This document shows, piece by piece, positions 37,680 to 46,795 of a stretch of 64,000 bases of DNA. The translations under genes were made by a program, and so were the position numbers. Source of the stretch: Candidatus Nitrospira nitrosa (GTDB taxonomy: Bacteria; Nitrospirota; Nitrospiria; Nitrospirales; Nitrospiraceae); contig NZ_CZQA01000012.1 in the NCBI RefSeq assembly GCF_001458735.1, forward strand, positions 62,001 through 126,000, in the 5' to 3' direction. Below the pieces are notes generated by a model that was not told the DNA's origin, did not search any database, and saw nothing but the letters and a program-made list of their open reading frames with translations. Positions within the stretch are counted from its first letter, which is position 1. Each line of letters opens with the position of its first letter.

Positions 37680-38093
37680 GTGACTCTGCGTAATCTTGTA
37701 CAGTTCGTGTTGGTCGTAAGTCTCAGTGGTATTGGGAGCCAGGTCTTCGCGTACGATGCCAGTCCGAACATCGGCACCGCAGAGGGCTCCTGTGCGGATG
37801 TGATCTTTTCTGCCTTTACGCCAGCTCCATACTCCTATGAGAAGGGTAACGAGACGGCGCCAAAATCAGACTTTTCGTTCCTGGCATCGAAGGCAACCCG
37901 TATCGACAGCCTGAAGGTCACTGTCAAGGATGAAAAGGTCCCGATCACGATAACACCGCAAGGGAATGGGTATCTGGTCAAAGGGAAGCTGCCTGCCAGC
38001 GCGACGGGATCTTATGTCCGGGTCGACATTTTTGCTGAAGGGCTTACCCTCTGTCAGCGTGCGGACGGGTGGCTCTTAAAAGTTGCGAAGTGA
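37680..38093 (+). CDS. Small secreted protein, paralogue A (unknown function)
   Basis: 137 residues from a GTG with GAGG seven bases upstream. A signal peptide (LVVSLSGIGSQVFA) is followed by a compact beta-rich domain. It is clearly paralogous to the product at 46796-47215: shared motifs are FSAFTPAPYS / FSTFMPKPYS, FSFLASK / FSFVASK, GKLPASA / GKIPASA and the C-terminal C-x3-DGWLLKV. Two cysteines may pair. No family is recognised; a periplasmic role is likely. Confidence 0.75.
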   Translation: MTLRNLVQFVLVVSLSGIGSQVFAYDASPNIGTAEGSCADVIFSAFTPAPYSYEKGNETAPKSDFSFLASKATRIDSLKVTVKDEKVPITITPQGNGYLVKGKLPASATGSYVRVDIFAEGLTLCQRADGWLLKVAK

Positions 38094-38105
38094 TCTAGGT
38101 CACGG

Positions 38106-38128
38106 TGGGCAGGCAGCTGTCCTGCCCA
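38106..38128 (+). terminator. Stem-loop after small secreted protein gene
   Basis: TGGGCAGG and CCTGCCCA form an 8-bp stem around a 7-base loop, 12 bases after the stop. No T-tract follows, so it may be a processed 3' end rather than a strict intrinsic terminator. Confidence 0.4.
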
Positions 38129-38162
38129 TCGTCATGTGGGTTGCCGTCTGCCAAGACCAGCC

Positions 38163-38312
38163 TTACGGCTCCTCCTCTTCGACCGACTCAATCGCCTCCC
38201 GCAACTTCCCCACAAAGACCTCCGGCTGACTGAGAGCACTCTCCGTCAATTGAAATTCACTGACGAGCACACCGTCTTTATCGACTAGAACGAGACGATA
38301 CCCCTGTTTCAT
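38163..38312 (-). CDS. Small acidic protein, unknown function
   Basis: A 49-codon frame from the ATG at 38312 with AAAGGTG upstream. The product begins MKQGYRLVLVDKDGVL, continues SEFQLTESALSQPEVFVGKL and ends in an acidic run (SVEEEEP). The composition and the good start region look like a real small cytosolic protein. It lies just downstream of the 38383-38835 gene on the same strand. No family recognised. Confidence 0.5.
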   Translation of the reverse strand: MKQGYRLVLVDKDGVLVSEFQLTESALSQPEVFVGKLREAIESVEEEEP

Positions 38313-38382
38313 GAAACACCTTTCTTCTGAATGGGTCAGATCAAAAGGACTTCTGGCAAAGAGCCGCCGACTTAGGGCTGGA

Positions 38383-38835
38383 TCAAAATGGAAAGCGAAT
38401 GCCGAGGTGGACTTCGTTTGGAACGAGGTGCGGCCCGAACAGGCTTCTCACGCCTACAGTGGCTGGACTGGAAAGTGATGAGGCCGACGGTACGGTGTGG
38501 AGCACGCGATCACGCTCCGTGACATAGCCGCCGCCAAACCCTGCTGCGACATAGGGAACCAACGTCAGACCACTCACCGAAATTTCTGTCGAAAGGGCCG
38601 GGGTTGTCCGCAATGCCATGCCACTCTCCCCTACCAGTGAACCGGATGGGGTCTGCCTCAATTCGACTTCTCCTGTCTTTGCAGGAGCAGATGGTCCCTC
38701 TAGACCAGCGTGCGCTGGTCCTATTGGAGTGGATCCGTGTTTCGTGGTGTCTGCATAGGAGAGCGTCCCCCACAGACTCAACGCGATCATGATGCCCACT
38801 CCGGAAGCCCCTCTGATCAAACGAACCGGCAACAT
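38383..38835 (-). CDS. Small exported protein with beta-barrel-like C-terminus
   Basis: About 150 residues. The start is uncertain: the ATG at 38835 has GGTGA five bases upstream, and in-frame ATGs lie at 38847 and 38871. A signal peptide ends near LSYADTT. The C-terminal third (LVPYVAAGFGGGYVTERDR, EVHLGIRFPF) ends in Phe like outer-membrane barrels, but the protein is too short for a full barrel. It could be a small surface protein or the remnant of a larger porin-like gene. Confidence 0.5.
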   Translation of the reverse strand: MLPVRLIRGASGVGIMIALSLWGTLSYADTTKHGSTPIGPAHAGLEGPSAPAKTGEVELRQTPSGSLVGESGMALRTTPALSTEISVSGLTLVPYVAAGFGGGYVTERDRVLHTVPSASSLSSPATVGVRSLFGPHLVPNEVHLGIRFPF

Positions 38836-39605
38836 AAGTTTCACCATACAATCTGCCAGACCTTCATGCAAGAGGTCGGCAAGTCACACTGCAAGACCAT
38901 GGATTGAGGCACCATACCCACCTTGCAGCCACATTACGTCGAGACACATAGGAGCGTATTCTCATCCGTGTGGTGGAGGAGATCCGGACGACCCGGCATA
39001 CGAAGTTGCGTATCCTCTGCATAGCGAAATCGATTCTGATCACAAATCGTCACCGTCGGTTCATCGGGTACCGTCTTGAACTCCCTCTTGAGAAACCGAT
39101 TCGAACAAATCCTGTTGGTCTCCGATCCGCCCTCCGCCACACGTGTAACGGATGTAGCTGTCGGCTCCACTGTGCCGCCAGCCATCACGGCCACCCCACG
39201 TGGCACGCTGAAACAGCGCAGCACCTGCCGAGCATCGGGGTGCTACAACCAATACCCGACCGCTTCATGAAACGGATCAGCCTCTCAGATGCGATGCGCA
39301 ACCGTCGCCTCGCGTAAGCCATACAACGCCTGTTCATGATTACGGATCGCACCAATTGGGACAAAGGTGCCCCTGTCGCGAAACCTATTTTCTACTGCGT
39401 CTCGCAATCAGCCGATGGTGTTTCATCAGCACCCTTCGCTCCCTCCCAGACACCCGCTAAAATCGTCAACGACCTCTTGGGTTAACTTCGTAAAACGGTC
39501 GTTCAGGGATAGGGTTCATACATCTTCTTTATTTTCTTGGCGAGAACAAGCGTCCACGATATCGTACCTGCGACAGACTTACGGAACTCATGCAGGTCCA
39601 TCTTT
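38836..39605. other. 770-bp stretch without a confident gene
   Basis: A 96-codon frame on the minus strand (38934-39224) ends LLCVST but has no recognisable domain, no clear ribosome-binding site and atypical composition. Other frames overlap each other. I see no repeats or RNA genes. It may hold decayed sequence plus the upstream region of the transhydrogenase gene. Confidence 0.4.
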
Positions 39606-41006
39606 ATGCGTTTCTATGACATGGTGGTCGTCGGCAGTGGACCAGCAGGCCAGAAAGCGGCGGTCCAAGCGGCGAAACTTTCCAAGCGCGTGGCCATCAT
39701 TGAGAAGGCCCGGCAACTTGGTGGCGCCTCGCTCAATACCGGCACGTTGCCCAGCAAAACCCTCAAAGATACCATTGAGTACATCCATGGCCTACATCGA
39801 CGAGGGCTGGCCCAGTTGGGTACAGCACTCACCAGGCAACTGACCCTCCCCGACCTGATGACCCGCAAAGCTCAGGTCATCGAGACCGAAGTCGTTGTGA
39901 TCACTCATCAATTACAACGTAACCATATCGACATCATTCCAGGCACAGCTGCTTTTCTCGACCCACATACCCTGAATGTGACGCGATCGGATGGATCTGT
40001 CGATCAGGTCCAGGCCTCTGCCATCGTACTGGCCACAGGCTCACGACCCCGCCGTCCCTCGGACATTCCGTTTGACGATCTGATCATTTGCGACTCTGAC
40101 TCCTTCCTCCGTACGACCATGAACCCGACCAGCATCATCGTGATCGGAGGGGGTGTCATCGGAGCTGAGTACGCCTCAATGTTGGCTGCATTCGGGATCA
40201 ATGTCACCCTGATCGATCGGCGGACGCAGATTTTGCGGTTCTTGGACCTGGAAATCGCGCAGGCACTTGAGGCGCAGATGCAGCACAACCGGGTGACGAT
40301 GCGACTCGGCCAGGAATACTTGGACATATCCGTCAACGCCAGCGGCCGCCCGACAGTCCACCTTCAAAATGGAGAGACCGCAACCGCCGACATGCTGCTT
40401 TACACCATGGGGCGGATCGGGAACACCGAAACCCTGAATTTATCGACAATCGGCCTGATGACAGACCAACAGGGGCAGCTATCCGTGAACGCCCATTACC
40501 AAACAGCCATTCCGCACATCTATGCCGTGGGTGATGTCATTGGGTTTCCCGCGCTTGCCGCAACCGCAATGGAACAGGGGCGACTCGCGGCCTGCCATGC
40601 GTTTCAGCTACCGGACATGCATAAACCCAAAGTAATTCCGTATGGCATCTACAGCATTCCTGAAGTCTCGATGGTGGGCCTTCATGAGGAGGAGCTCGCT
40701 GCCGCCCATGTTCCGTACGCCACCGGGAGAGCCTTTTTCCGAGAAATGGCGCGTGGCCACATCAGCGGCGATCTCCACGGGCTCTTAAAGGTGATCTTTC
40801 ACCGCGAGACGCATGCGTTGCTGGGCGTCCACATCATTGGAGCCGGAGCCACGGAGTTGATTCACATCGGACAATCAGTCCTGACCTATGGAGGAACGGT
40901 GGAGTACTTCGTCCATAACGTCTTCAATTACCCCACCATGGCCGAGTGCTATCGTACCGCAGCCCTGGACGGACTCAACCAACTGCACCACCCGCCATCT
41001 CATTAG
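39606..41006 (+). CDS. sthA: Soluble (Si-specific) NAD(P)+ transhydrogenase
   Basis: 466 residues from the ATG at 39606 (MRFYDMVVVGSGPAGQKAA, the FAD dinucleotide-binding motif). The usual redox-active CxxxxC of dihydrolipoamide dehydrogenases is replaced by GGASLNTGTLPSKTLK, which lacks both cysteines, as in SthA/UdhA. The NAD(P) motif is IIVIGGGVIGAEYASML, and the C-terminal dimer domain has HIIGAGATELIHIGQ. It equilibrates NADH and NADPH in the cytosol. An upstream in-frame ATG at 39537 would add 23 residues ahead of the conserved start and is rejected. Confidence 0.9.
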   Translation: MRFYDMVVVGSGPAGQKAAVQAAKLSKRVAIIEKARQLGGASLNTGTLPSKTLKDTIEYIHGLHRRGLAQLGTALTRQLTLPDLMTRKAQVIETEVVVITHQLQRNHIDIIPGTAAFLDPHTLNVTRSDGSVDQVQASAIVLATGSRPRRPSDIPFDDLIICDSDSFLRTTMNPTSIIVIGGGVIGAEYASMLAAFGINVTLIDRRTQILRFLDLEIAQALEAQMQHNRVTMRLGQEYLDISVNASGRPTVHLQNGETATADMLLYTMGRIGNTETLNLSTIGLMTDQQGQLSVNAHYQTAIPHIYAVGDVIGFPALAATAMEQGRLAACHAFQLPDMHKPKVIPYGIYSIPEVSMVGLHEEELAAAHVPYATGRAFFREMARGHISGDLHGLLKVIFHRETHALLGVHIIGAGATELIHIGQSVLTYGGTVEYFVHNVFNYPTMAECYRTAALDGLNQLHHPPSH

Positions 41007-41089
41007 AATTCGAACCAGGCCGGAGACAATGGTATCCCACGAGACGGAATCGCCTGAGGAGAAGTTGGCGTAATTGGCCTACAGAGGAT

Positions 41090-41117
41090 TTACTAAAAAC
41101 GTTAAAAAGACTATACT
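41090..41117 (+). promoter_or_regulatory. Possible sigma-70-type promoter
   Basis: TTACTA and TATACT with a 16-base spacer lie about 160 bases ahead of the YbaK-domain gene in an A+T-rich patch. The -35 match is weak, so this is tentative. Confidence 0.3.
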
Positions 41118-41274
41118 CAGATTATACCTACCGGTTGTCATGAGCTACGTGGAGTCGTAGTCATGAGAATGATCCCGACTATCAGTTTTTCTCTTCCTGC
41201 AGTTTCCTCGTCCGTATTGTCTTGTCCACCAGCCGACTTCCTCCTGGAAATCGGCCACCACAGGAGGTATGGCC

Positions 41275-41757
41275 ATGCCTATTCCACGCACCGTGAAGTC
41301 ACGCCTTGATCGCGAACATGTCCATTACGATATCTTGGCTCACTCTCACACAAATCGCGCGCGCGCAGTTGCCGAAAGCCTTCATCTCCCGGAACAATCC
41401 ATGGCCAAGGTGGTCATCGTGAAAGTACAGGAGCGATTCGTCACCATGGTTCTGCCGGCCACGGCGAAGATCGATTTTCAACGCCTGCGCGGGATTTTCG
41501 GAACCCACCGCGTCCGACTTGCGACCGAGGAAGAACTAGCCCAACTCTTTCCTGACTGCGAAGTCGGGGCCATGCCGCCGCTCGGGACACTCTATGGCCT
41601 TCCCGTCTATGTCGACCAATCGCTCATAGGGGACGAAGAAATTCTCTTCGAGGGGGGAACCCACTCCGAAGCGATCCGAATGCGCTACTGGGATTTTGCG
41701 GCACTCGTGTTTCCTACCGTCGCCGAGTTCCACCGGACGCCGACACCGAGTTGCTGA
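41275..41757 (+). CDS. YbaK/ProX-type aminoacyl-tRNA deacylase domain protein
   Basis: 160 residues from the ATG at 41275, which has AGGAGG seven bases upstream; the ATG at 41269 directly abuts that site and is unlikely. The protein is a single YbaK/prolyl-tRNA-synthetase-associated domain: HYDILAHSHTNRARAVAESL, the catalytic-type Lys in AKVVIVKV, CEVGAMPPLGTLYGLPVYVD and the terminal EGGTHSEAIRM. Members hydrolyse mischarged tRNAs such as Cys- or Ala-tRNAPro, but the substrate of this one is not known. Confidence 0.85.
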   Translation: MPIPRTVKSRLDREHVHYDILAHSHTNRARAVAESLHLPEQSMAKVVIVKVQERFVTMVLPATAKIDFQRLRGIFGTHRVRLATEEELAQLFPDCEVGAMPPLGTLYGLPVYVDQSLIGDEEILFEGGTHSEAIRMRYWDFAALVFPTVAEFHRTPTPSC

Positions 41758-41869
41758 GATTCAGGGATCCCGTCAAGTCACGGCTCAAATATTGGGTTTT
41801 CTTCTCCTAAAACTGCTAGGATAGGGTTCGGCCTGTCAGAACGTGGCACCCTCTTTCGAAAGGACATCT

Positions 41870-42892
41870 ATGCAAACCAGTTCAAAGCTTATAGTCGTCT
41901 GCATCATCGCCTCGCTTATCGGCCTACCGACCCTGTCATTCGCCAAGGCACGAGGAGGTGGCGGAGGATTTTCGAGTGGGGCTCGCGGCGGAAACTCCTC
42001 AATGGGCTTTGGAAGCCGTGGATCACGAACCTATCAGGAGAACGGCGCCAAGCCCATTGAGCAATCCACCGCTCCCAGACCTTCAGCGACACCGCCACCA
42101 CAGACCGCGAACAGTCCGATGGCTCAACCCACCCCGGCTACATCCCCTTCGTGGTTCCAACGCAATCCCTTACTTGCCGGGATCGCCGGCGGGCTAGCTG
42201 GAACCTGGCTCGGCCATATGCTCTTCGGCGCGACGGAGAGCAGCGCCAAGACCACGGATGCGGAATCAGGATCAGCATCAGCACCCACATCAGGGAACTC
42301 CTTTGGGTTCATCCTCCTCCTGATGGCTCTTGGAGCAGGCGCATTCTATTTCTTCAGACGGTCCAAACAGACACCGGCACCGGTCTTTACCGGACTCTCA
42401 CGTAGCACATCAGCCCGAGGGAGCCTCCTCGACGTTTCGGCCAACAGCACGACGAATGAGCCAGACACGAAGGCCTACAGCGTGACGACAGACGATAAGT
42501 CCACCTTTCAGCAACTCCTCACCAATATTCAATCCGCCTGGAGCTCACAGGATTTGGCAGGGCTACAGCAGCGTGTGACGCCTGAAATGTTCAGCTATTT
42601 CAGCGAGGCACTGGCCGAGGATAATCGTCAAGGGGTCCGGAACCATGTGGAAGACGTCGTGTTACTCAAGGGAGACGTCCGCGAAGCCTGGTCGGAAGAC
42701 ACGACCGACTATGCCACGGTGGACCTCCGCTGGAATGCCCGTGACTACACCGTCTCCACAACAATCCCACGTGGAGAACCCGGCTATCTGGTTGAGGGAA
42801 GTGAAGACACGGTAACGGAATCCGTCGAAGTCTGGACCTTCATGCGTGTGCGTGATGGTCACTGGCTCTTGTCGGCCATCCAGCAGCAATAA
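41870..42892 (+). CDS. Tim44-like domain membrane protein
   Basis: 340 residues from the ATG at 41870 with AAAGGA upstream. A signal-like N-terminal helix is followed by a Gly/Ser-rich low-complexity part (RGGGGGFSSGARGG), a Pro/Thr-rich linker, and two hydrophobic segments (AGIAGGLAGTWLGHMLFG and FGFILLLMALGAGAFYFF). The C-terminal 120 residues form the Tim44-like domain (FQQLLTNIQSAWSSQDLAGL, ending WTFMRVRDGHWLLSAIQQ). Bacterial members of this family are mostly uncharacterised inner-membrane proteins. It ends at a strong hairpin shared with the converging gene. Confidence 0.82.
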   Translation: MQTSSKLIVVCIIASLIGLPTLSFAKARGGGGGFSSGARGGNSSMGFGSRGSRTYQENGAKPIEQSTAPRPSATPPPQTANSPMAQPTPATSPSWFQRNPLLAGIAGGLAGTWLGHMLFGATESSAKTTDAESGSASAPTSGNSFGFILLLMALGAGAFYFFRRSKQTPAPVFTGLSRSTSARGSLLDVSANSTTNEPDTKAYSVTTDDKSTFQQLLTNIQSAWSSQDLAGLQQRVTPEMFSYFSEALAEDNRQGVRNHVEDVVLLKGDVREAWSEDTTDYATVDLRWNARDYTVSTTIPRGEPGYLVEGSEDTVTESVEVWTFMRVRDGHWLLSAIQQQ

Positions 42893-42904
42893 TCGACTCA
42901 AGAA

Positions 42905-42931
42905 GGCGGCTGACTCACAGAGTCAGCCGCC
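42905..42931. terminator. Bidirectional terminator hairpin
   Basis: GGCGGCTGACTC and GAGTCAGCCGCC pair perfectly over 12 bp around an ACA loop, between the convergent Tim44-domain gene and the small membrane protein gene, whose stop codon lies within the right arm. On the minus strand TTCTT follows. Confidence 0.75.
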
Positions 42932-43150
42932 GATCCACTTCCAGAGACATGGCGTCAGGACATAGGCTGCGGCAGAAACCAACACCCCAATCACCACACC
43001 CAGCAGCCCCGCCACATAGAGTCCCGCAAACGGCGCCGCCAACACGACTAAGAGCATGAACAAGGCTATCGAAGGATGGGCTTCATAAAACGTCCGGCGG
43101 GATTCTGCTGAAAACAGATTGGAACCTCCGGCGTTTGAACGGTTACCCAT
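42923..43150 (-). CDS. Small two-helix membrane protein, unknown function
   Basis: 75 residues from the ATG at 43150; an upstream in-frame start would add 20 unlikely residues. Two membrane segments are seen (IALFMLLVVLAAPFAGLYVAG and VVIGVLVSAAAYVLTPCLW). The family is unrecognised. It lies 31 bases after the SDR gene on the same strand and may be co-transcribed with it. Confidence 0.6.
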   Translation of the reverse strand: MGNRSNAGGSNLFSAESRRTFYEAHPSIALFMLLVVLAAPFAGLYVAGLLGVVIGVLVSAAAYVLTPCLWKWIGG

Positions 43151-43181
43151 ACACTCCTCACCCACTGTTTGCTGATGGGAT

Positions 43182-43790
43182 TTATGTACCGGGGAGTCTT
43201 CGCGGATCAAGCGTCTGTCCCGTTATCGTCCCTTCGACGCTTGCGAGGTAGGCTTGCGCCACACGCGCAGCCGGCATGCCCGGCGCTGGGTCCATCTTTC
43301 GTGCCACGAGAGTTTCCGTCACCCAGGGTGGACTCACGACATTGACTCGTATCCCACGCGGCAGCTCCAGCGCGGCCGCTCGAACAAAGCCTTCAAGGCC
43401 GGCATTCACCATGCTGATAGAGGCACTCCCCTTGATTGGCTCCTGACTCAACACACCGGTCGTCAGTGTAAACGACCCGCCGTCGGCAATGAACTGTCGA
43501 CCGATCCGCACGAGATTGGCTTGTCCCATTAGCTTATTCGAGAAGCTGAACAGATAGTCAGCATCCGTCAGCTCATCAAGACTTCCAAACTTCGCCTGCC
43601 CCGCTGCGCTGATTACCGCATCAAATGTTCCCACCGACTGAAACATCGCGCGAATCGACTCCGGCGAGGCTACATCCACATGCACAGTTCCTGATGTCCG
43701 TCCAACGACGACCACCTCATGCCGGGCCGACAACGCCACCACCACGGCTGATCCAATCGTGCCGGCTCCTCCGACCACAATCACTCGCAT
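43182..43790 (-). CDS. Short-chain dehydrogenase/reductase family protein
   Basis: 202 residues from the ATG at 43790 (GGAGG ten bases upstream). The N-terminal Rossmann fingerprint is VVGGAGTIGSAV. The usual Tyr-x3-Lys pair is not present; the corresponding stretch reads ASISMVNAGLEGFVRAAALEL, with Asn in the Lys position, followed by GIRVNVVSPPWV. This variant is known in a group of short SDRs of unclear function, so the protein may bind NADP without classic catalysis. Cytosolic. Confidence 0.85.
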   Translation of the reverse strand: MRVIVVGGAGTIGSAVVVALSARHEVVVVGRTSGTVHVDVASPESIRAMFQSVGTFDAVISAAGQAKFGSLDELTDADYLFSFSNKLMGQANLVRIGRQFIADGGSFTLTTGVLSQEPIKGSASISMVNAGLEGFVRAAALELPRGIRVNVVSPPWVTETLVARKMDPAPGMPAARVAQAYLASVEGTITGQTLDPRRLPGT

Positions 43791-43965
43791 CGCTCGTTCT
43801 CCTCCACCCAGCCCTGAACTATTTGCATTCATCCTAGAGAGACCTGCTCCCCGCTTGCAAAAAATGCGTGGTCTCGCAACCCTGCTCCAAATCTATTTAT
43901 GAATCTATTGTCAAGACATTGCAACAGGAAGAGAGTCTCGCCCGTTTCACGCGTTCCAATCGCCG

Positions 43966-44847
43966 CTACCCTATCACTCTATCCCCGAGAATCTCCGCAT
44001 AGTTAATGATCGAATGATCAAAGAGCCTGTTGTCGTCATCCTTCTTCGAGTCTGAAATGCATCGCTCTTCACCATGATGTTCAAAGGAGAAAGGAGGCAC
44101 GGTCGGTACAATTGCCGTCACAGGATCACGGCCATTGACATAGCGAATGTGGGGGGTTGAGGCGGCGAGGCCATTCTTGTCGATGTGTCTTCCCACACGC
44201 GGCTCGCCAAAGGTCACAATACGGGTAAATTGGTGGGTCATCCCTGCAATGAGAGCCATGGCCGCCCCCAAGCTATGCCCCGTGACATAGAATTCCACAC
44301 AATCTGCGATTGGCGATGACTTCAGATCGGCTTCAATCTTCGGCCACAACTCCGTCGTCGCGGCAAGAAAGCCTCCGTGAACCTCGGCGCCATTGTATGG
44401 GACTTGAGGGAAGTTCAGATCGTCAAGAATGTCCGTCGCCAAAAACGTATTGAACTTCTCTGGGAGTTCGATACCGACGGCATCAGCCACTCTTCGCAAA
44501 AACTCCGGAGTTCGAACGGCGAGCGGTTCCGACCCTTCGGTTCCACGAAATGACAAGACCGCAACCCTATCCCAATGTGCCAGTATCGCCTGCCGGCCTC
44601 TGATGATGCCGAAAGAATTTGGCCCGCTTGCGTAGGACTTAACTGTCACCCCTAATTTTGCGAACAGGGCCTGATTATAATCATCATCGACATATGCGGC
44701 ATGCGCCATGTTCGCAAAAACATAATCGGGATGGTTTTCCCACACCGCTCGAAACTTGTCAGCATCACCAATACCAAGAAACGGCGCGTAGTGTTTTGGA
44801 TTGAATAAGGCGTCGAAGGTTCGGCCTCGTTTTTCAATCTGGTTCAT
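43966..44847 (-). CDS. Class 3 lipase family protein
   Basis: 293 residues with an alpha/beta-hydrolase fold. The nucleophile elbow is FYVTGHSLGAAMALIAG (GHSLG, Ser nucleophile). The Asp is probably in FGEPRVG to VNGRDPVTAIVP, and the His in SFEHHGEE. WDRVAVLSFRGTEG supplies the oxyanion strand seen in fungal-type lipases (PF01764). No signal peptide is found, so it is probably intracellular or exported by an unusual route. Substrate unknown. Confidence 0.85.
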   Translation of the reverse strand: MNQIEKRGRTFDALFNPKHYAPFLGIGDADKFRAVWENHPDYVFANMAHAAYVDDDYNQALFAKLGVTVKSYASGPNSFGIIRGRQAILAHWDRVAVLSFRGTEGSEPLAVRTPEFLRRVADAVGIELPEKFNTFLATDILDDLNFPQVPYNGAEVHGGFLAATTELWPKIEADLKSSPIADCVEFYVTGHSLGAAMALIAGMTHQFTRIVTFGEPRVGRHIDKNGLAASTPHIRYVNGRDPVTAIVPTVPPFSFEHHGEERCISDSKKDDDNRLFDHSIINYAEILGDRVIG

Positions 44848-45078
44848 GTTCGGTTCCTTTTGTTAAAGATGAGGTGCGTGATCGAAACCCTATCGCAGAA
44901 CCCTGAAAAATGGCACGCCCACCCCCTCCTGTAAGGAAACACCGTTCAGCTTTACCATCCACCACCTTAATCATGCCCTGTTCCCCCAACGACAATGCGT
45001 TGCTGAATGATTCTTCCTAACAATAGCCGACCTGGAATCTACCCCATCACGCCTTCGCCACAATCCTCCTCAAACAGA

Positions 45079-45108
45079 AACGGGCAGGAGACTGCTCCCC
45101 TGCCCGTT
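45079..45108 (-). terminator. Intrinsic terminator after smbP
   Basis: AACGGGCAGG and CCTGCCCGTT form a perfect 10-bp stem with a 10-base loop, 37 bases after the smbP stop on the minus strand, followed by TTTCTGTTT when the stem is taken as ending in GTT. It fits a rho-independent terminator. The rest of the 300-base gap up to the lipase gene shows nothing. Confidence 0.7.
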
Positions 45109-45144
45109 CATCATCAACTCACCCTCACCGAATCGCGTGGAGGC

Positions 45145-45489
45145 TTACTTCGCCTCGTTCAAATGCGTCAGAGCTGCTTCGGCATGCTGCGTGGCGACGT
45201 CGGCATGACCAGCCTTTCCATGCTCGATGGCTTCAGTCAGATGCTTGATCCCTTCGCCCAAATGGGGATTTTTCCCTCCCCGCTCGGCATGATTCCGTGA
45301 CTTTTCCGCATGGGCCACTACGGCATCAGCGTGCCCCTGTTTGCCATGCTCCACCGCCTCCTTCGCGTGCGCAATGGAATCTAACACGTTCCCGGCTGGG
45401 GATGGCTGCGCATTGAGCACCGGAACACTCACCAACATCCCAAGCGCACCGAGCATAAGGACACCACGAGAGATTTTGCTGATCATCAT
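45145..45489 (-). CDS. smbP: Small histidine-rich metal-binding protein (SmbP type)
   Basis: 114 residues; start supported by GGAGG six bases upstream. A signal peptide ends near VLNAQPS. The mature protein is a helical repeat of a heptad-like unit with His at regular spacing: SIAHAKEAVEHGKQGHADAV, HAEKSRNHAERG, HLTEAIEHGKAGHADVATQHAEAALTHL in parts. About thirteen histidines are present. This matches SmbP, a periplasmic protein first described in the ammonia oxidiser Nitrosomonas that binds copper and other divalent metals in a four-helix bundle. A metal-buffer role is likely. Confidence 0.85.
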   Translation of the reverse strand: MMISKISRGVLMLGALGMLVSVPVLNAQPSPAGNVLDSIAHAKEAVEHGKQGHADAVVAHAEKSRNHAERGGKNPHLGEGIKHLTEAIEHGKAGHADVATQHAEAALTHLNEAK

Positions 45490-45796
45490 CGTTCCCCTCC
45501 TATAAGTTAGGCCTGCGTGACCGTAAATGGCTGTAACAAGTCATTCACCTTACCACAGCATTTCGGCAGACTGTCAAGAATGGATAGAACTGTGAGCCCC
45601 GTGAGCAGAAGACCGGGGCTGAAACCCCTTTCCTCTACCGTGACACAATATTTCTACATGCTTTCCAAGAAGTCCTCGCTGAAGTATCGGTCCACATCAC
45701 GAAGGTGAGCTCGTCCTGGATATCGGGATAGCTGCCCTGCTAAAAGATAAGAGTGATCGGACTGTTGCTGAACCGTCCTGAAAGGAATGTCGCACA
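45490..45796. other. Intergenic stretch of about 300 bp
   Basis: It lies between divergent genes, smbP (leftward) and a secreted protein (rightward). It should hold both promoters. I see no gene, and no strong repeat. Confidence 0.4.
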
Positions 45797-46459
45797 ATGA
45801 TGTCAACCCTCAGCACAATCGGAATCCGCCGCGCATGTTTGGTACTGGCATTACTGCTGACGATCGTGGTCGTGGCGCCGGCGGTGCACGCCGCGGATGG
45901 AAACCAGACGAAGTTCAAGCGAATACCGACACAGTACATCGCCGCATTGGGAGACCCGAGTGCGACCTCCGGAAATGGCGCGCAATTGTGGGGGCTGTGG
46001 CCACTGGATCCAGGGCCTCGAGGCGTGAAGCTAAACCGCTATCACTCGTTGAAGGAGGCCGGTGGCATCGCACCAGCACGCTGGAAATTCGACGAGACAG
46101 ACTGGTGGCTCGAAGAACATGGGTTGATCATGGAGCAACCGACCGTTCCGCTCCCTCCCGGGAAATATGTGGTCACGGGCGCCCGCAAGGTGACAGCCGT
46201 GCTGACGATTCATCCCGCCGACAGCCATGGCGACCGGCGCTGGGAGCTCAATCAAGGCGCGACACTCTATGATGTCACCCACCTCGCCTGCCGTTCCGCG
46301 CGCTATACACCGGAAGCAGCAGGTGGCTCCTGCTCCCCGGCCAGTGCGAAGCAGTCGGCCTTTCCCGTCGCGCCAGGAGGTGCCATGCCTCCGGTCGAGG
46401 GCTGCACAAAGCAAGACTATGCGGTCCTCATCGTGATCGGCATGGGCGTGGAAAACTGA
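45797..46459 (+). CDS. Secreted protein of unknown function
   Basis: 220 residues. The signal peptide has a strong hydrophobic core (LVLALLLTIVVVAPAVHA). The mature part begins ADGNQTKFKRIPTQYIAALGDP, carries WGLWPLDPGPRGVKL and the central WWLEEHGLIMEQP, and ends CTKQDYAVLIVIGMGVEN; three cysteines are C-terminal. No family recognised. A broken copy of its 3' end and downstream flank lies at 48950-49081, beyond the insertion sequence. Upstream, AAAGGA is a plausible but distant ribosome-binding site. Confidence 0.75.
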   Translation: MMSTLSTIGIRRACLVLALLLTIVVVAPAVHAADGNQTKFKRIPTQYIAALGDPSATSGNGAQLWGLWPLDPGPRGVKLNRYHSLKEAGGIAPARWKFDETDWWLEEHGLIMEQPTVPLPPGKYVVTGARKVTAVLTIHPADSHGDRRWELNQGATLYDVTHLACRSARYTPEAAGGSCSPASAKQSAFPVAPGGAMPPVEGCTKQDYAVLIVIGMGVEN

Positions 46460-46795
46460 ACTGCGGTGGCGCCTCGACAGCTTGCGCGGCGACTGCAATA
46501 AAAGACTCCCGCTATATTTATCCATCTGAAGCTACAGGTCGCATCCTCTGGCACGGCTTCATTCGCCAGCAGCTTGGCCACCGTCGGGGCTTGGTTCGAG
46601 GGAAACAGTCAGCCAGACCCGCGATGCTCCCGTCAGCCACGTGCGAGGTCTCCACCCCAACGAGCAAGCCGCTCACCCTGGTCCTTGCGAGTCATCAGAG
46701 GTTTGCTTTTTGTCTCTCCGGGACTACACAATAAGTCATACTCCTTGGCCTCCGCCATCCCGGCCACTATCAACAATCAACAACGAGGTGTCATC
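46460..46795. other. Intergenic stretch of about 335 bp
   Basis: No gene supported. The first 50 bases are partly conserved in the duplicate after 49081. A ribosome-binding site (CGAGGTG) lies at its right end, just before the next start. Confidence 0.4.

Noticed and set aside
38934-39224. 96-codon minus-strand frame
   Set aside because: No domain, signal peptide or ribosome-binding site; composition is unlike neighbouring genes.
46031-46525. 164-codon minus-strand frame opposite the secreted-protein gene
   Set aside because: It is antisense to a gene with a signal peptide and a partly conserved duplicate, so it is a shadow.
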